A DNA stretch of 18,823 nucleotides from an uncultured Alphaproteobacteria bacterium (GCA_903933475.1 CAIZKE010000204.1:1-18823), one strand, 5' to 3'. Counted from the stretch's first letter, positions 7,122 to 17,276 are shown. Notes: generated by a model not told the origin, from the sequence alone. A program made the numbers and translations.

Positions 7122-10100
7122 TCAATAGTCCCGACGCCAGCGCACAGACAGGGTATTTCCCCCCTCTCCGGAAAGCTTGGAAATCAGCCGTAGCGAGCGG
7201 CTGACATTCCATTCGACCTGCGCAGATCCCCCCTCGCGGCCGCCGCCTGTAACGATCAGAAGTACGTTTTCAGTCAGGTACTTACCGCCAGACACCTCAA
7301 CGCCGTCGCCGTTGCCTCCACCTGCGAAACTCAGCCGATCGAGACCCGCGAGTCCCCTCAGGTTGCCGATGACATCCAGCCCTCCACCCCCCGCCATGGA
7401 CGCCACGGCCGAGGCCAACTGGGCGGTCTCCAGGGGCGACAATTGGGATGCCGAACGACCGAACAGGACCTGTGAAAAGATCTCGTCCGTTGGCATGGGG
7501 GGTGTTGAGGTCAGGGTGATCTCCGGCTTGGCCGCCGTGCCGCGAATGCGCACGATCGCCGTCAAGGCCGGATCCGCCCGCACGGCCGCCAGGTCCAGCC
7601 GGATTCGGGAAGGATCCTCGGATAGGTAGACGACCCCCTTGGGATCGATCTCGAACCGTTTGTCGGCAAAGGCGTAGGAACCCTGCAAGATCCGCGCGAG
7701 TCCCGTGAGACGCGGACGAGCGGAGGTGCCGGTGACCCGGGCGTCCACCGACATCTCAAGGTCCAGGCCCTGACCCCGGATGAAGACGTCTTGGGGAGCC
7801 TTCAGCGTCACGTCCAGGGCGACAGCGGGCCCTGCCACCCGGGCCTCCGCCTTGCGGCCTACCAGCACAGGCTGGTTGATCTCAGTAACGGCGAGCGGGG
7901 TTACACCGGTTGGGGTCGGAGCGGCTGCCCTCACGTCAGCACGGTTGATGGTCAGTCCACCCTGGAGGGTGACCCGACCGTCACCTGCCCGGGTTACCGA
8001 AGCCTGACCCGACGCAGTCGCCGTCGCCAGTTCATTGTCAATGACCCGGAAGTTGACGAGGTCGAGCCGGAAGGAACTCCCTGCCCCTTCCTTCAGGGAG
8101 ATCAGGCCGGAACCCGAGAGCGTGCCGCCCTGCCCGTCCGCCCCCGTTGCCTGGTCGATCTGGATTGCAGTCTCTGACAGGCGGGACCGCACGGTGACGT
8201 TCCTCAGGACGAGGCCAGTGGCTAAGTCCGTGAAGGCGCCGGACTCAATCTCCGCGCTCCCGTCTGCCCGCGGCGCCGCAAGGGTACCCGACAACTCGCC
8301 GCGAAGCGCGACGAGGCCGCTGAGGGCCTGGTCGCCGCCGACGAACAGGTCCCAGAGGGGCCGGATTTCACCATTGGCCTGAATGCGCCCCCGCAATGGG
8401 CGCTCCCTGTCAGGCTGGATCAGAAGCGGCGCGAGGCGGGTGCGGACGGGTACGTCGACTTGCCCGTCGGCCTTCATGCCCTCGGCGTTGGAAACGTCGG
8501 CCTGCAGGGCCAATTGCTCGTTCGCCAGGTCCGCCCGGAAATGCCCGTTAAGGCCGAAGGAGACTTCACTATCCCTGGCACGGACATCCGCAAGACTCCC
8601 ATTCGCCTGCCCCACCAGTTGGGACCCCTTGCCCTCGACCCTGAACTCGGCATCCAGGCGACCCGCGAGATCCGGGTTGAGGAGGCTGGCCGGCATATGC
8701 TCGAGGCGTCCGGTGACCAGAGCCATCCCGGGACCCGAGGCAATATCGAGGGCCACAGATCCCGCCTTGTCGATGGCGAAGCGCAGCCGCGCGCGCCGCT
8801 CGGTCCCGGCGAGTTCAAGCACCGCCGTCTCAGTGGTGCGCGCACGGCGGCCTCCGGCCTCGCCGGCGCCATCGAAGTCGATCCGGAACCTCTCGCCCTG
8901 CTGGGCGGCGAGGCCCCGGCCCTCAAGCGTCCAGTCCCCTGAATTGGTCTGGCCCCGAGCGGTCAGTTCGAAAGGCAGGCGTGAAATGGGGCCCTGTGCG
9001 GACAGACGCCCGGCAACGATGGATATTCCTTCGCCGGGAAGAAGGACGTTGCGAGCGACAAGGTCGGTGTCGACCCATGGCCCTGAACCCCTTCGATCCT
9101 CCAGCCGCACCTTTCCCGTGACAAGTCCCTCGGCCAAGAAGGCACCGGGCGTAAGTTCGATCGTCAGGTCCGCCGCCGAAGCCCCACCGGCGACCAGCGT
9201 CGCCTGACCTCCCGCGCGCAAGCCGCCGGCATTCACCTGGATGTCGCTGAGCCGGATGCCGCCTTCCGGAAAGGCGAACCGGGTGCGCGCCGAAGCCGGG
9301 CCAAACGGGCTCGCCGCCCTGACCTGTACAGACCCTCCGGAGCGAGACCAGTCCAGGTCAAGTTGAGCCCCGGTAAGGGACATCCCGGGCAGTTGAATGG
9401 CATCAAAGGCTGCGTTCATCGTCACGTTCGGAGCGCTGATGCTGCCCCCCAGACGTCCCGTCCCGGAAGCCTTACCGGAGACCTCAACCGGGCCGGCACC
9501 AAAGGGGCCCGACGCGGACCACTCCAGCCGCCCGGCGATCGCATCCCCCTCCAGCGCAGCGCCTGGAGCCCGCACCTGGAGCGCCGCGCCGCGCAGGTCG
9601 AGACGCTCAAACCTCAGGCTTCGATTGCGAAGGAAGACACGCGCGTCGAGGTTTGGGGCCCCGCCCAACAGTCGGTCGAGTTCCTTGAGACCGGTTGCCA
9701 GCCTGTCACCGCGGGCGCTTAACGTGACTTCCCACGGCGATTGCGCCTTCGGCAGGCGTGCATTCCACCGGGCGGTCAATCCCCCGGAAGCCCCCGGCAG
9801 GCCGGCATCAAGTCGACTGACCGAGGCATCGCCCGCAAAGGATAGTCCGCCGAGGAGGTTTCGCCTGCCCGACCCCGAGGCGCGGAAGCCTGCCCCGGCA
9901 GCCTTCAGGTCCTCGATCAGGATCTCGCCGTCGTCCTGCCTCGCGACTTTGAGGTTCAGGGATGGCGAGGCGCCTAGTAGGGCGAAAACAAGTCCTTCCC
10001 CACGCCCACCACTTCCCCCGATGCGGGCGCTCAGCCCAATCCGTCCTTTCCGGGACTCCAGGGCGATCGGGCCCGAGGCCGATCCGAGCCGATAGCCTCC

Positions 10101-11285
10101 AAACCCCGTCTGCTCGACCCGACCCTCCCCGGTGAAGCTCCAGGTCTTGAGGTCGCCAAGAAGCCGGCCGGAGATACGCGTCCGCCCTGCATCCACGCCG
10201 GCACCGAGGATACGGCCGAGCGAGGGGGCCGTGACCTGGACATCCAGCCCCTTCCCCCCGACCCGTCGTTGCTCGAAGTCGAGGGGGCCGCGGATCAGCG
10301 CTGAGGCCGCATCCGTCGCCAGGGTCAGGGTCGCGACGTAAGCTCCGCGGTCCGCTGCGACACCCTCGGCGCGGCCGTCCAACTTCAGGCGGGCGCCAAT
10401 TCGCTCAGCAACCGGTCGCGTGAGGCTCGAGGCAGACAGGTCAATCTGGCCCGAAAGCGTTCCCGACATCGGGCTCCAGGCTCCGCTCAGGGCGACGGGC
10501 TGGCTATCCCCCGAGCGAAGGTCAGCGCGCACGCGCCCCTGATCCATTCGGCCATCTGCATCCAGGGTCATCCGGAAGGGCCTATCCGCCGGCAGGCCCA
10601 GGACTCCGGCGAGCGCGCCGCCGTTGGCCTCCAGCGCATCCGCTCGAAGCTTGAGCGGGCGGTCCTTGCCGACGTCCAGAACAGCGTCCAGGTGGTCACC
10701 GACACGAAGCAGGCTCACGGCTTTCAGTCCTGCGGAGTATCCCCCATCGGCCCGCCGCGCCTGAAGCCCTCCCTTGACGCTGAACAACCCGCGGCGGGTG
10801 CTGAAGGCCGGATCGCTCTCGATTACAGCCAATAGCTTCGTGACCGTAACCGTCACCGGCAAGGGCTTGTGAGGCTTCGGGGGGGCAAGTACCGGCCGCC
10901 GAAGGATGTGCACACGGTCAGCGGACGCAGAGTCCAGCAGAACCTCCCGCGCCAAAAGCCGGGTGGGGTTCCAAGTCACGTCCAGGGATCGGGCTTCCAG
11001 CCAGATCCCGTCGGCGTCCCGGATGGCGAGCCGGTCAAGGGTCACGCGGCCGAGAGGATCTCCGGCCAGGCCGCTGACCTCAAGGTGTCCAAGCCGGCCC
11101 GCTGGGAGGCCATCTGCGACGGACTCGATCAGGGAAAGGGCAGCCGGGGTGCGAAGGACGAGGGGTGTGGACAGAGCAAGGCCCACCAGGGCGACCACAA
11201 CCACGCCCAGGGCGGTCAGCCAGGGCCTGAGGCGGCGCTTTCCAGCCTGCCTCCCGGGAGGCGCGGTGTCAGACCCGCCGGTCAA
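7122..11285 (-). CDS. tamB: Translocation and assembly module subunit TamB (DUF490)
   Basis: Large periplasm-spanning protein, 1387 residues, anchored in the inner membrane by one N-terminal helix (about 22-44, WLTALGVVVVALVGLALS and following). It works with TamA in outer-membrane protein assembly, and TamB relatives are implicated in lipid transport between the membranes. Most of the length is repetitive beta-rich sequence of the AsmA-like/TamB type. The C-terminal TamB (DUF490) domain is recognisable in GSYAFADKRFEIDPKGVVYL, RIRGTAAKPEITLTSTPPMP and DEIFSQVLFGRSASQLSPLE, ending SLRVRWRRDY-like (SVRWRRDY). The start is a TTG at 11283-11285 whose last bases overlap the tamA stop (TTGA). No ATG precedes the membrane helix, so TTG is the best start. 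Size is typical for the alphaproteobacterial family. Confidence 0.93.
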   Translation of the reverse strand: MTGGSDTAPPGRQAGKRRLRPWLTALGVVVVALVGLALSTPLVLRTPAALSLIESVADGLPAGRLGHLEVSGLAGDPLGRVTLDRLAIRDADGIWLEARSLDVTWNPTRLLAREVLLDSASADRVHILRRPVLAPPKPHKPLPVTVTVTKLLAVIESDPAFSTRRGLFSVKGGLQARRADGGYSAGLKAVSLLRVGDHLDAVLDVGKDRPLKLRADALEANGGALAGVLGLPADRPFRMTLDADGRMDQGRVRADLRSGDSQPVALSGAWSPMSGTLSGQIDLSASSLTRPVAERIGARLKLDGRAEGVAADRGAYVATLTLATDAASALIRGPLDFEQRRVGGKGLDVQVTAPSLGRILGAGVDAGRTRISGRLLGDLKTWSFTGEGRVEQTGFGGYRLGSASGPIALESRKGRIGLSARIGGSGGRGEGLVFALLGASPSLNLKVARQDDGEILIEDLKAAGAGFRASGSGRRNLLGGLSFAGDASVSRLDAGLPGASGGLTARWNARLPKAQSPWEVTLSARGDRLATGLKELDRLLGGAPNLDARVFLRNRSLRFERLDLRGAALQVRAPGAALEGDAIAGRLEWSASGPFGAGPVEVSGKASGTGRLGGSISAPNVTMNAAFDAIQLPGMSLTGAQLDLDWSRSGGSVQVRAASPFGPASARTRFAFPEGGIRLSDIQVNAGGLRAGGQATLVAGGASAADLTIELTPGAFLAEGLVTGKVRLEDRRGSGPWVDTDLVARNVLLPGEGISIVAGRLSAQGPISRLPFELTARGQTNSGDWTLEGRGLAAQQGERFRIDFDGAGEAGGRRARTTETAVLELAGTERRARLRFAIDKAGSVALDIASGPGMALVTGRLEHMPASLLNPDLAGRLDAEFRVEGKGSQLVGQANGSLADVRARDSEVSFGLNGHFRADLANEQLALQADVSNAEGMKADGQVDVPVRTRLAPLLIQPDRERPLRGRIQANGEIRPLWDLFVGGDQALSGLVALRGELSGTLAAPRADGSAEIESGAFTDLATGLVLRNVTVRSRLSETAIQIDQATGADGQGGTLSGSGLISLKEGAGSSFRLDLVNFRVIDNELATATASGQASVTRAGDGRVTLQGGLTINRADVRAAAPTPTGVTPLAVTEINQPVLVGRKAEARVAGPAVALDVTLKAPQDVFIRGQGLDLEMSVDARVTGTSARPRLTGLARILQGSYAFADKRFEIDPKGVVYLSEDPSRIRLDLAAVRADPALTAIVRIRGTAAKPEITLTSTPPMPTDEIFSQVLFGRSASQLSPLETAQLASAVASMAGGGGLDVIGNLRGLAGLDRLSFAGGGNGDGVEVSGGKYLTENVLLIVTGGGREGGSAQVEWNVSRSLRLISKLSGEGGNTLSVRWRRDY

Positions 11286-13084
11286 AAGCTCTGTCCGATG
11301 CTGACATAGATCTGGTAGCTCGGGTCGTCCGCCCTTGGGTTCAGCGGAACCGCAAGGTCGAAGCGGATGGGTCCGAAGCCAAGGTTGTAGCGGACGCCAA
11401 GCCCGACGCCGACGCTGAGGTCCGAGAAGTCAGGGGTCTGGGATGTGCCAACGGAGCCGGCATCCACGAAGGCCACGATGCCCCACTGGGAGGTCAGGTC
11501 ATGGCGGACCTCGCCTGACACCTCCATCAGCGAAAGTCCGCCTGCAGGGGTGTTGTCCTCGAAATGGGGACCAATACCCTGGTAGACGTAACCCCTCACC
11601 GAGCCACCGCCGCCTGCGTAGTATCTCCGGGAGGCGGGGACGCCGGACGGGGTTCCGCCCAGGATTGATCCAACCTTTGCCCGTCCGGCCAAGATGGTGT
11701 GTCTGTTGGCCGCCAGCGGCAAGTAGGCGGAGCCTTGCAGGCTTGCCTTGACGTAGCTGAGGGTGGCGCTGCCGGTGATAGCTGTCGGTTCAGCTCTTGC
11801 GTCGACCCGCCAGCCTGACCTGGGATCGAGGATATCATCCGTTTGGTCGTAGGCCACTGCGCCCAGAAGCGATGCGATCACCTGCTCCCGGGTGCGGATC
11901 GAAACAAAGGAGGGATCCCGTTCCCGCGTCTGGCTGTACTCCAGCGCGGCGCCCACGGTCACGTAGGACACGTCAGACCTGCGCCGCTCGACGTCCGCGC
12001 GGACTTCCAGGCCGGCCTCGTCATAAGCCGAGGTTTCACGGTTGTAGACCGCCGCATAGCCGTTGAGCGACTGGCGAAAGCGACGCCAGTGCGGCAGGGA
12101 AATCTCTGCGCCCAGACGGCTGTCGACGGTGGAAGCCCGGGCGAAGATGGCGCTCGTATCCGCGAAACCGAAGCGGTTGAAATGGCTCCACCGCATATCG
12201 GCCCCGAGACCCTCGCTACTGGCGTAACTTGCGCCCGCCTCCAGTCGTTGGGGCTGCCTGTCGACAAGGGTCACGATAACGTTCCTGGTCCCGTCTTCAC
12301 CAGCGGCTTCAAGAGACGCCAGGGACACTGAGACCTGGTCGTAGACGCCAGTCTCGACGAGCCGCTTTTCGAGGTCCAACAGGGTTTCTGGAACATAGAG
12401 GTTGCCGCTCGCCCAGGGCGTCAGGGAGGCCAGCCAGTCGCCCCGGGTCCGCCCCTCGGTTTCCAGGCGAATGCCACCCAGCCGCACAATGGCGCCGGCA
12501 CTGATCCGATAGGTCGGCCTGAGCGTCCGGTCAGCGTGGTCGACGATGACTTCCCTCGGGCCGATGAAGGCGTCCGCGTAACCTTCCTTCTGAATTGCCG
12601 ACAAGACCCTCGCCTCGGCGGAAACCACGTCGATTGCCCGGGCCGGCTGACCGGGTTCGAGCCCCAGCCGACTGAACCCGAGGGCTTGCAGCGCTCCAGG
12701 CGGCGCGGGCTCCACCCATTCGATCCGGGGTTCGGCGACCTGGAATCGGGGTCCGATTGAGACATCGACAAAGGGCTCCGCCACGGCGTCATCAGAGATG
12801 CCTGGCTGGACGCTGAATTCATAATAGCCTTCCGAACGCAGGACTGCAGCGACCTCGCCAGAAGCAGTATTGGCCCTCTGCCGGGCGTCGAAACGGCTGC
12901 GTACGGGACGTTCCGTGGTCCCGACCGCGGCCTCGATCCTTGTCCGGAGATCCGCCGGCAGGTCACCCCTCAGACGCGCGCGCATCAGAGGAGTCGCCGC
13001 CACCGCGAGCTCCGCGGTCATGACGCTGAGCCCGAAAAGCCCCGCTGCAAGGATCCGCCTCTGAAAACGTCGCGTCCAGGTCAA
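11282..13084 (-). CDS. tamA: Outer-membrane assembly protein TamA (Omp85/BamA superfamily)
   Basis: Omp85-superfamily barrel protein that partners TamB. The 600-residue precursor has a signal peptide (1 to about 29: basic MTWTRRFQRR, hydrophobic core, AVA cleavage-type end), POTRA-like segments over roughly 30-275 (GYYEFSVQP, KEGYADAFI, TGVYDQVSVSL), then a 16-strand-type barrel. The Omp85 hallmark GGGGSVRGY is at 491-499, and the C-terminus ends in aromatic Phe (YVSIGQSF), as expected for barrel insertion. The start is TTG at 13082-13084. It has an excellent Shine-Dalgarno, GAGGAGG at 13092-13098, 7 bases upstream. Starting at the next ATG (residue 22) would destroy the signal peptide. The gene precedes tamB with a 4-base overlap. 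A distant BamA paralogue is excluded by its size and the tamB linkage. Confidence 0.94.
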   Translation of the reverse strand: MTWTRRFQRRILAAGLFGLSVMTAELAVAATPLMRARLRGDLPADLRTRIEAAVGTTERPVRSRFDARQRANTASGEVAAVLRSEGYYEFSVQPGISDDAVAEPFVDVSIGPRFQVAEPRIEWVEPAPPGALQALGFSRLGLEPGQPARAIDVVSAEARVLSAIQKEGYADAFIGPREVIVDHADRTLRPTYRISAGAIVRLGGIRLETEGRTRGDWLASLTPWASGNLYVPETLLDLEKRLVETGVYDQVSVSLASLEAAGEDGTRNVIVTLVDRQPQRLEAGASYASSEGLGADMRWSHFNRFGFADTSAIFARASTVDSRLGAEISLPHWRRFRQSLNGYAAVYNRETSAYDEAGLEVRADVERRRSDVSYVTVGAALEYSQTRERDPSFVSIRTREQVIASLLGAVAYDQTDDILDPRSGWRVDARAEPTAITGSATLSYVKASLQGSAYLPLAANRHTILAGRAKVGSILGGTPSGVPASRRYYAGGGGSVRGYVYQGIGPHFEDNTPAGGLSLMEVSGEVRHDLTSQWGIVAFVDAGSVGTSQTPDFSDLSVGVGLGVRYNLGFGPIRFDLAVPLNPRADDPSYQIYVSIGQSF

Positions 13085-13091
13085 GCGTGCG

Positions 13092-13137
13092 CCTCCTCAA
13101 TACGGCTGAGATAGCCTGCCGGATCACCCTCTGTCAT
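13092..13137 (-). promoter_or_regulatory. Candidate tamA promoter and Shine-Dalgarno
   Basis: On the minus strand, ATGACAG (13131-13137), a 15-base spacer and GCTATCTC (13108-13115) resemble the Caulobacter housekeeping promoter pattern TTGaCgS, 10-14 bases, GCtANAWC. The -10 element fits 7 of 8 positions; the -35 and spacing are less good. GAGGAGG at 13092-13098 is a strong ribosome-binding site 7 bases before the TTG start, and it decides that start. Confidence 0.4.
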
Positions 13138-13297
13138 CCGCCGAGGCGAGGCGGCGACAGTGCCCAATTTTGTGGCAGGCGCCCGAAAACAGAGCAGAGG
13201 TTGGGGTGGTTGTCGCCAAACCCGGCTTGCCACTCTATGCAGGTCGTTCAATGTCTAGGCTTCTCCCTCCCCGTATCCGAACGGAAGGGAGCACCGG
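13138..13297. promoter_or_regulatory. Upstream region of the ATP-grasp operon
   Basis: The rest of the 213-base divergent gap between tamA and the plus-strand operon. I see AAGGGAG at 13284-13290 as the Shine-Dalgarno for the GTG start at 13298, and TTGTCG (13210-13215) and TTGCCA (13227-13232) as possible -35 boxes with only weak -10 matches downstream. A GC-rich CGCC/GGCG repeat lies around 13139-13156. No small ORF or RNA gene could be supported. Confidence 0.35.
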
Positions 13298-14781
<1,484 letters not shown>

Positions 14782-14785
<4 letters not shown>

Positions 14786-15726
14786 TGCTGGCCCGGGTGG
14801 CTGACAGCCTGTACTGGATCGGGCGGTATGTGGAGCGCGCCGAGCATATGTGCCGCCTCGCTGACGTTCTCCTCAACGCCACCCTCGACAGGACCGAGAG
14901 CTCGGGACAGGTCGCGGACATGGTGATCTCGGCCATCACGGACGGGCAACACGACGCCCCGCTCTCGCCCTGGGACGCCGCCCTGGCGATCACCATGGAC
15001 AGCGAGAACGGCGACTCTGTTACGGCGGCACTCGCCAGGGCCCGGGAAAACGCCCGCCAGGTCCGCGACCAATTGACCACGGAGACCTGGGAGCGGCTGA
15101 ACCTGATCTACCTGAGGGTGACAGGCGAAGCTGCCGCCCGCGACTTCTCCGATGCCCCCTCCCAGTTCCTGCACGACATCATCGCCGACCTGCACCTGTT
15201 CAAGGGCGCGGCGGACGCCACCATGAGCCATGGCGAAGGCTGGGGCTTCCTGCAGCTCGGCGTATTCATCGAGCGCGCCCAGTTGATCGGCAAACTCCTG
15301 CAGGCTGGCTTTGGGCGAAGCCTGGGACGGCCAGTCACCGAGCATGCCGCCATGACGGCCCTGCTTCGAATGAGCTGCGCCCTGGAACCCTACCTGCGAA
15401 AACACACGGCCGACATCCAGCCGAGCCTGATCCGCCAGTTCCTGATGTTCGACGAGGACTTTCCGAGGTCGCTCCGGTTCTCGACTGCCCGGATCGAGGA
15501 ACACCTGTCCAGTGTCGGACGAAATGTCGACCTCGGGGGCGGGGCAGGACCCGAGCGCCTTGCAGGAAGGCTGAAGGCCCGGCTCCTCTATGCAGACCCA
15601 GAGGCCCTAGGGGGAGAGGAGTCCGACAATCTGGTGGCGACCGTACTAGAAGAATGCGCCCGGCTTCACGCGGGAATCTACGACACCTTCGTCGCCTATT
15701 CCCTCGAAATGCGGCTTCCCGCCTAG
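14782..15726 (+). CDS. Alpha-E domain protein (DUF403)
   Basis: A 314-residue all-helical protein of the alpha-E family (COG2307), named for a helical domain with conserved glutamates. The biochemical role is unknown, but it almost always accompanies the circularly permuted ATP-grasp protein. Visible family blocks are LARVADSLYWIGRYVERAEH (3-22), ARARENARQVRDQLTTETWE (85-104) and the central SHGEGWGFLQLGVFIERAQ (149-167); the C-terminal half is helical with several conserved-type Arg/Glu positions. The ATG overlaps the preceding stop, and AGGAG at 14769-14773 lies 8 bases upstream, so translation is coupled. The next gene starts 8 bases after its stop. Length is normal and nothing looks broken. 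Confidence 0.95.
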
Positions 15727-15734
15727 GAAATCCC

Positions 15735-16721
15735 ATGCTGCTCGAAGTCAGACACGTCACCCGCTACCATTATGCGGCACCCGTCCGGGAGAGCCTGATG
15801 GAAGTCTGGATGCAGCCCCGAAAGACGCCCCAACAACGCTTGACCAGCTTTGATCTCGAGCTGGATCCCGCCGCCCAGGTCTTCTCCTACGCTGACCCCT
15901 ACGGTAACGCCGTCTACCATTTCGACGTCCCGCATCCTCATGATCAGCTGACCATTACCGCGCGGTCCGTGATCGAGACCGCAGCGCCGGACCCCCTGCC
16001 CGAGGCTCTGGATCCAGGCGAATGGGACCGCCTGAAGAGTGACAGTGTCCAGAGAGACAATTTCGACTTCCTGAGGCTCCAGGGGTTCTGCATCGAAACC
16101 GACGCCCTGCGGAACTTTGTCGTCGAACGCGGACTCGACAGGCTGAGGGAGCATGACCCGCTCACCGCCATAAGACGCCTGTCCGAAGTCATCTACGAGG
16201 CCTTCGACTATGAACCTGGCGTCACGGATGCGGAAAGTCCCATCGACCTAGCCCTGTCGGCCCGCAGGGGTGTCTGCCAGGACTTCGCCCACATCATGAT
16301 CACCATATGCCGCAGCTGGGGCGTGCCCGCACGGTATGTCTCAGGCTACCTGTTTACCGATCGCGAGGGAGGGGACCGGTCGGATCCCGAGGCCTCCCAC
16401 GCTTGGGTCGAGGTCTTCCTTCCCTCCACCCGATGGATCGGCATTGACCCGACGAACAACTCCCTGGCTGGAGAGAGGCATGTCTCTGCAGCCATCGGCA
16501 GGGACTATGCCGACGTCCCGCCTTCACGCGGCGTCTACAAGGGCGAGGCGGAGAGCCAGCTGGCAGTGGGAGTGAACGTGCGTCGTGCCCGGGCCACGTC
16601 AGCGGAACCCGAGTTCATTGGCCTCGCAAGCCCGAGCTTTGCCCGTGGGGGCGGCCGCCGGCGTCCCGGCTCCGGTGCCTTCCTCCTCGAGCGCCAACAG
16701 CAGCAGCAGCAGCAGCAGTAG
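15735..16721 (+). CDS. Transglutaminase-like protein with C-terminal poly-Gln tail
   Basis: Transglutaminase-like superfamily protein (COG1305), 328 residues. It has the N-terminal beta domain of bacterial members (LEVRHVTRYHYAAPVRES, 3-20) and a full papain-like triad: Cys181 in RRGVCQDFAH, His222 in SHAWVEV, Asp238 in GIDPTNN. Family members are usually proteases or amidases rather than cross-linkers. There is no signal peptide, so it acts in the cytosol like its partners. I use the ATG at 15735, preceded by AGGAAA in the alpha-E stop region, because upstream in-frame sequence from 15654 is shadow. After the conserved core (to about 295) a glycine/arginine-rich linker (GGGRRRPGSG) leads to ERQQQQQQQQ and the stop. 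The tail is encoded by CAA and seven CAG codons. Whether the tail is conserved in relatives needs an alignment. Confidence 0.94.
   Translation: MLLEVRHVTRYHYAAPVRESLMEVWMQPRKTPQQRLTSFDLELDPAAQVFSYADPYGNAVYHFDVPHPHDQLTITARSVIETAAPDPLPEALDPGEWDRLKSDSVQRDNFDFLRLQGFCIETDALRNFVVERGLDRLREHDPLTAIRRLSEVIYEAFDYEPGVTDAESPIDLALSARRGVCQDFAHIMITICRSWGVPARYVSGYLFTDREGGDRSDPEASHAWVEVFLPSTRWIGIDPTNNSLAGERHVSAAIGRDYADVPPSRGVYKGEAESQLAVGVNVRRARATSAEPEFIGLASPSFARGGGRRRPGSGAFLLERQQQQQQQQ
16698..16718 (+). repeat. (CAG)7 trinucleotide microsatellite at a gene end
   Basis: Seven perfect CAG units, preceded by CAA at 16695-16697 and followed at once by the TAG stop (16719-16721). They encode the C-terminal eight glutamines of the transglutaminase-like protein. 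Because the unit is three bases, slippage would change tail length without shifting frame. Confidence 0.95.
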
Positions 16722-16831
16722 GCGACCCGCCAAACTTGTTGCACTCTGAGTGTCGATATCTCAATCTAGCTCCTGCTGTCGGGGAGGAAGAGCGTGCGCC
16801 CATGGCCTGCCGCTGAAGATGCATTCTGGTC

Positions 16832-16854
16832 ACGGGGGGACAAAAGACCCCCGT
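16832..16854. terminator. GC-rich stem-loop between convergent genes
   Basis: A 7-bp perfect stem, ACGGGGG at 16832-16838 and CCCCCGT at 16848-16854, encloses a 9-base A-rich loop. It lies one base beyond the stop of the minus-strand membrane protein gene and 110 bases beyond the transglutaminase stop. It could terminate both transcripts, but neither side has a T-run, so Rho-independent action is uncertain. The rest of 16722-16831 shows no supportable gene. Confidence 0.5.
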
Positions 16855-16855
16855 A

Positions 16856-17242
16856 TCAAACTGCGTCGTCCGGCTTACGAAGCCCCCTGAACCCTGCGCC
16901 GAGTATGGCCAAGGAAAGCACCTCGATCAGGATGGGTGCCATCTGGTTGAAGGTGAAACCCGCCAGGACGAGATTGAGCAGCCTCCCCGCAAGCGCGGCA
17001 CCCAAGAGGCAGATCGGTCCCAGAAGGGCGCGGCCGTCCGCCTTGATGGCGGCGAAGAGGGCCAGGCCACCGGTCGCAGCAAAGAGACCGGCAATGTCCG
17101 CCCTGAGGGACGCCTGCCCCAACTCGCCATTCAACAGAAGTCCGAACTGGGTGGCAACCGCGGTCGGATCCGCCCAGATCCGCGCAGCCAGCATCAGGGC
17201 AAGCAGCCCCAGCGCGCCCACAACAACTCTCAAAGCCAGCAT
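16856..17242 (-). CDS. Small four-helix membrane protein, DUF4345-like
   Basis: A 128-residue hydrophobic protein with four predicted membrane helices (about 2-22, 49-68, 72-95 and 101-121). The pattern FGL...LRADIAGLFAATGGLALFAA (33-65 region), followed by AGRLLNLVLAGF (85-96), is what I associate with DUF4345 proteins. Function is unknown. The start ATG is at 17240-17242, with GGGGAGG at 17248-17254 five bases upstream; that Shine-Dalgarno lies inside a strong hairpin (see the 17249-17276 entry). A plus-strand frame overlaps it but is rich in Ala/Ser/Arg/Pro and has no coherent features, so the minus strand is coding. It is convergent with the transglutaminase gene and divergent from the isomerase gene. 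Confidence 0.75.
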   Translation of the reverse strand: MLALRVVVGALGLLALMLAARIWADPTAVATQFGLLLNGELGQASLRADIAGLFAATGGLALFAAIKADGRALLGPICLLGAALAGRLLNLVLAGFTFNQMAPILIEVLSLAILGAGFRGLRKPDDAV

Positions 17243-17248
17243 CCAAAC

Positions 17249-17276
17249 CTCCCCGATCGCTTCCCGATCCGGGGAG
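17249..17276 (-). promoter_or_regulatory. Inverted repeat covering a Shine-Dalgarno sequence
   Basis: In the minus-strand transcript, CUCCCC-(G)-GAUC, the loop GGGAAGC and GAUC-GGGGAG form a 10-bp stem with one bulged base. The 3' arm contains the whole Shine-Dalgarno of the small membrane protein gene, whose ATG follows 6 bases later. It could be a translational switch (for example a thermometer) or, as DNA, an operator in the 83-base divergent region. Pairing was worked out by hand. Confidence 0.5.

Noticed and set aside
13139..13176. GC-rich repeats (CGCC...GGCG and TGCC...GGCA) in the tamA/ATP-grasp gap, possible small RNA or operator
   Set aside because: Short imperfect arms, no promoter or terminator around them; expected by chance at this GC content.
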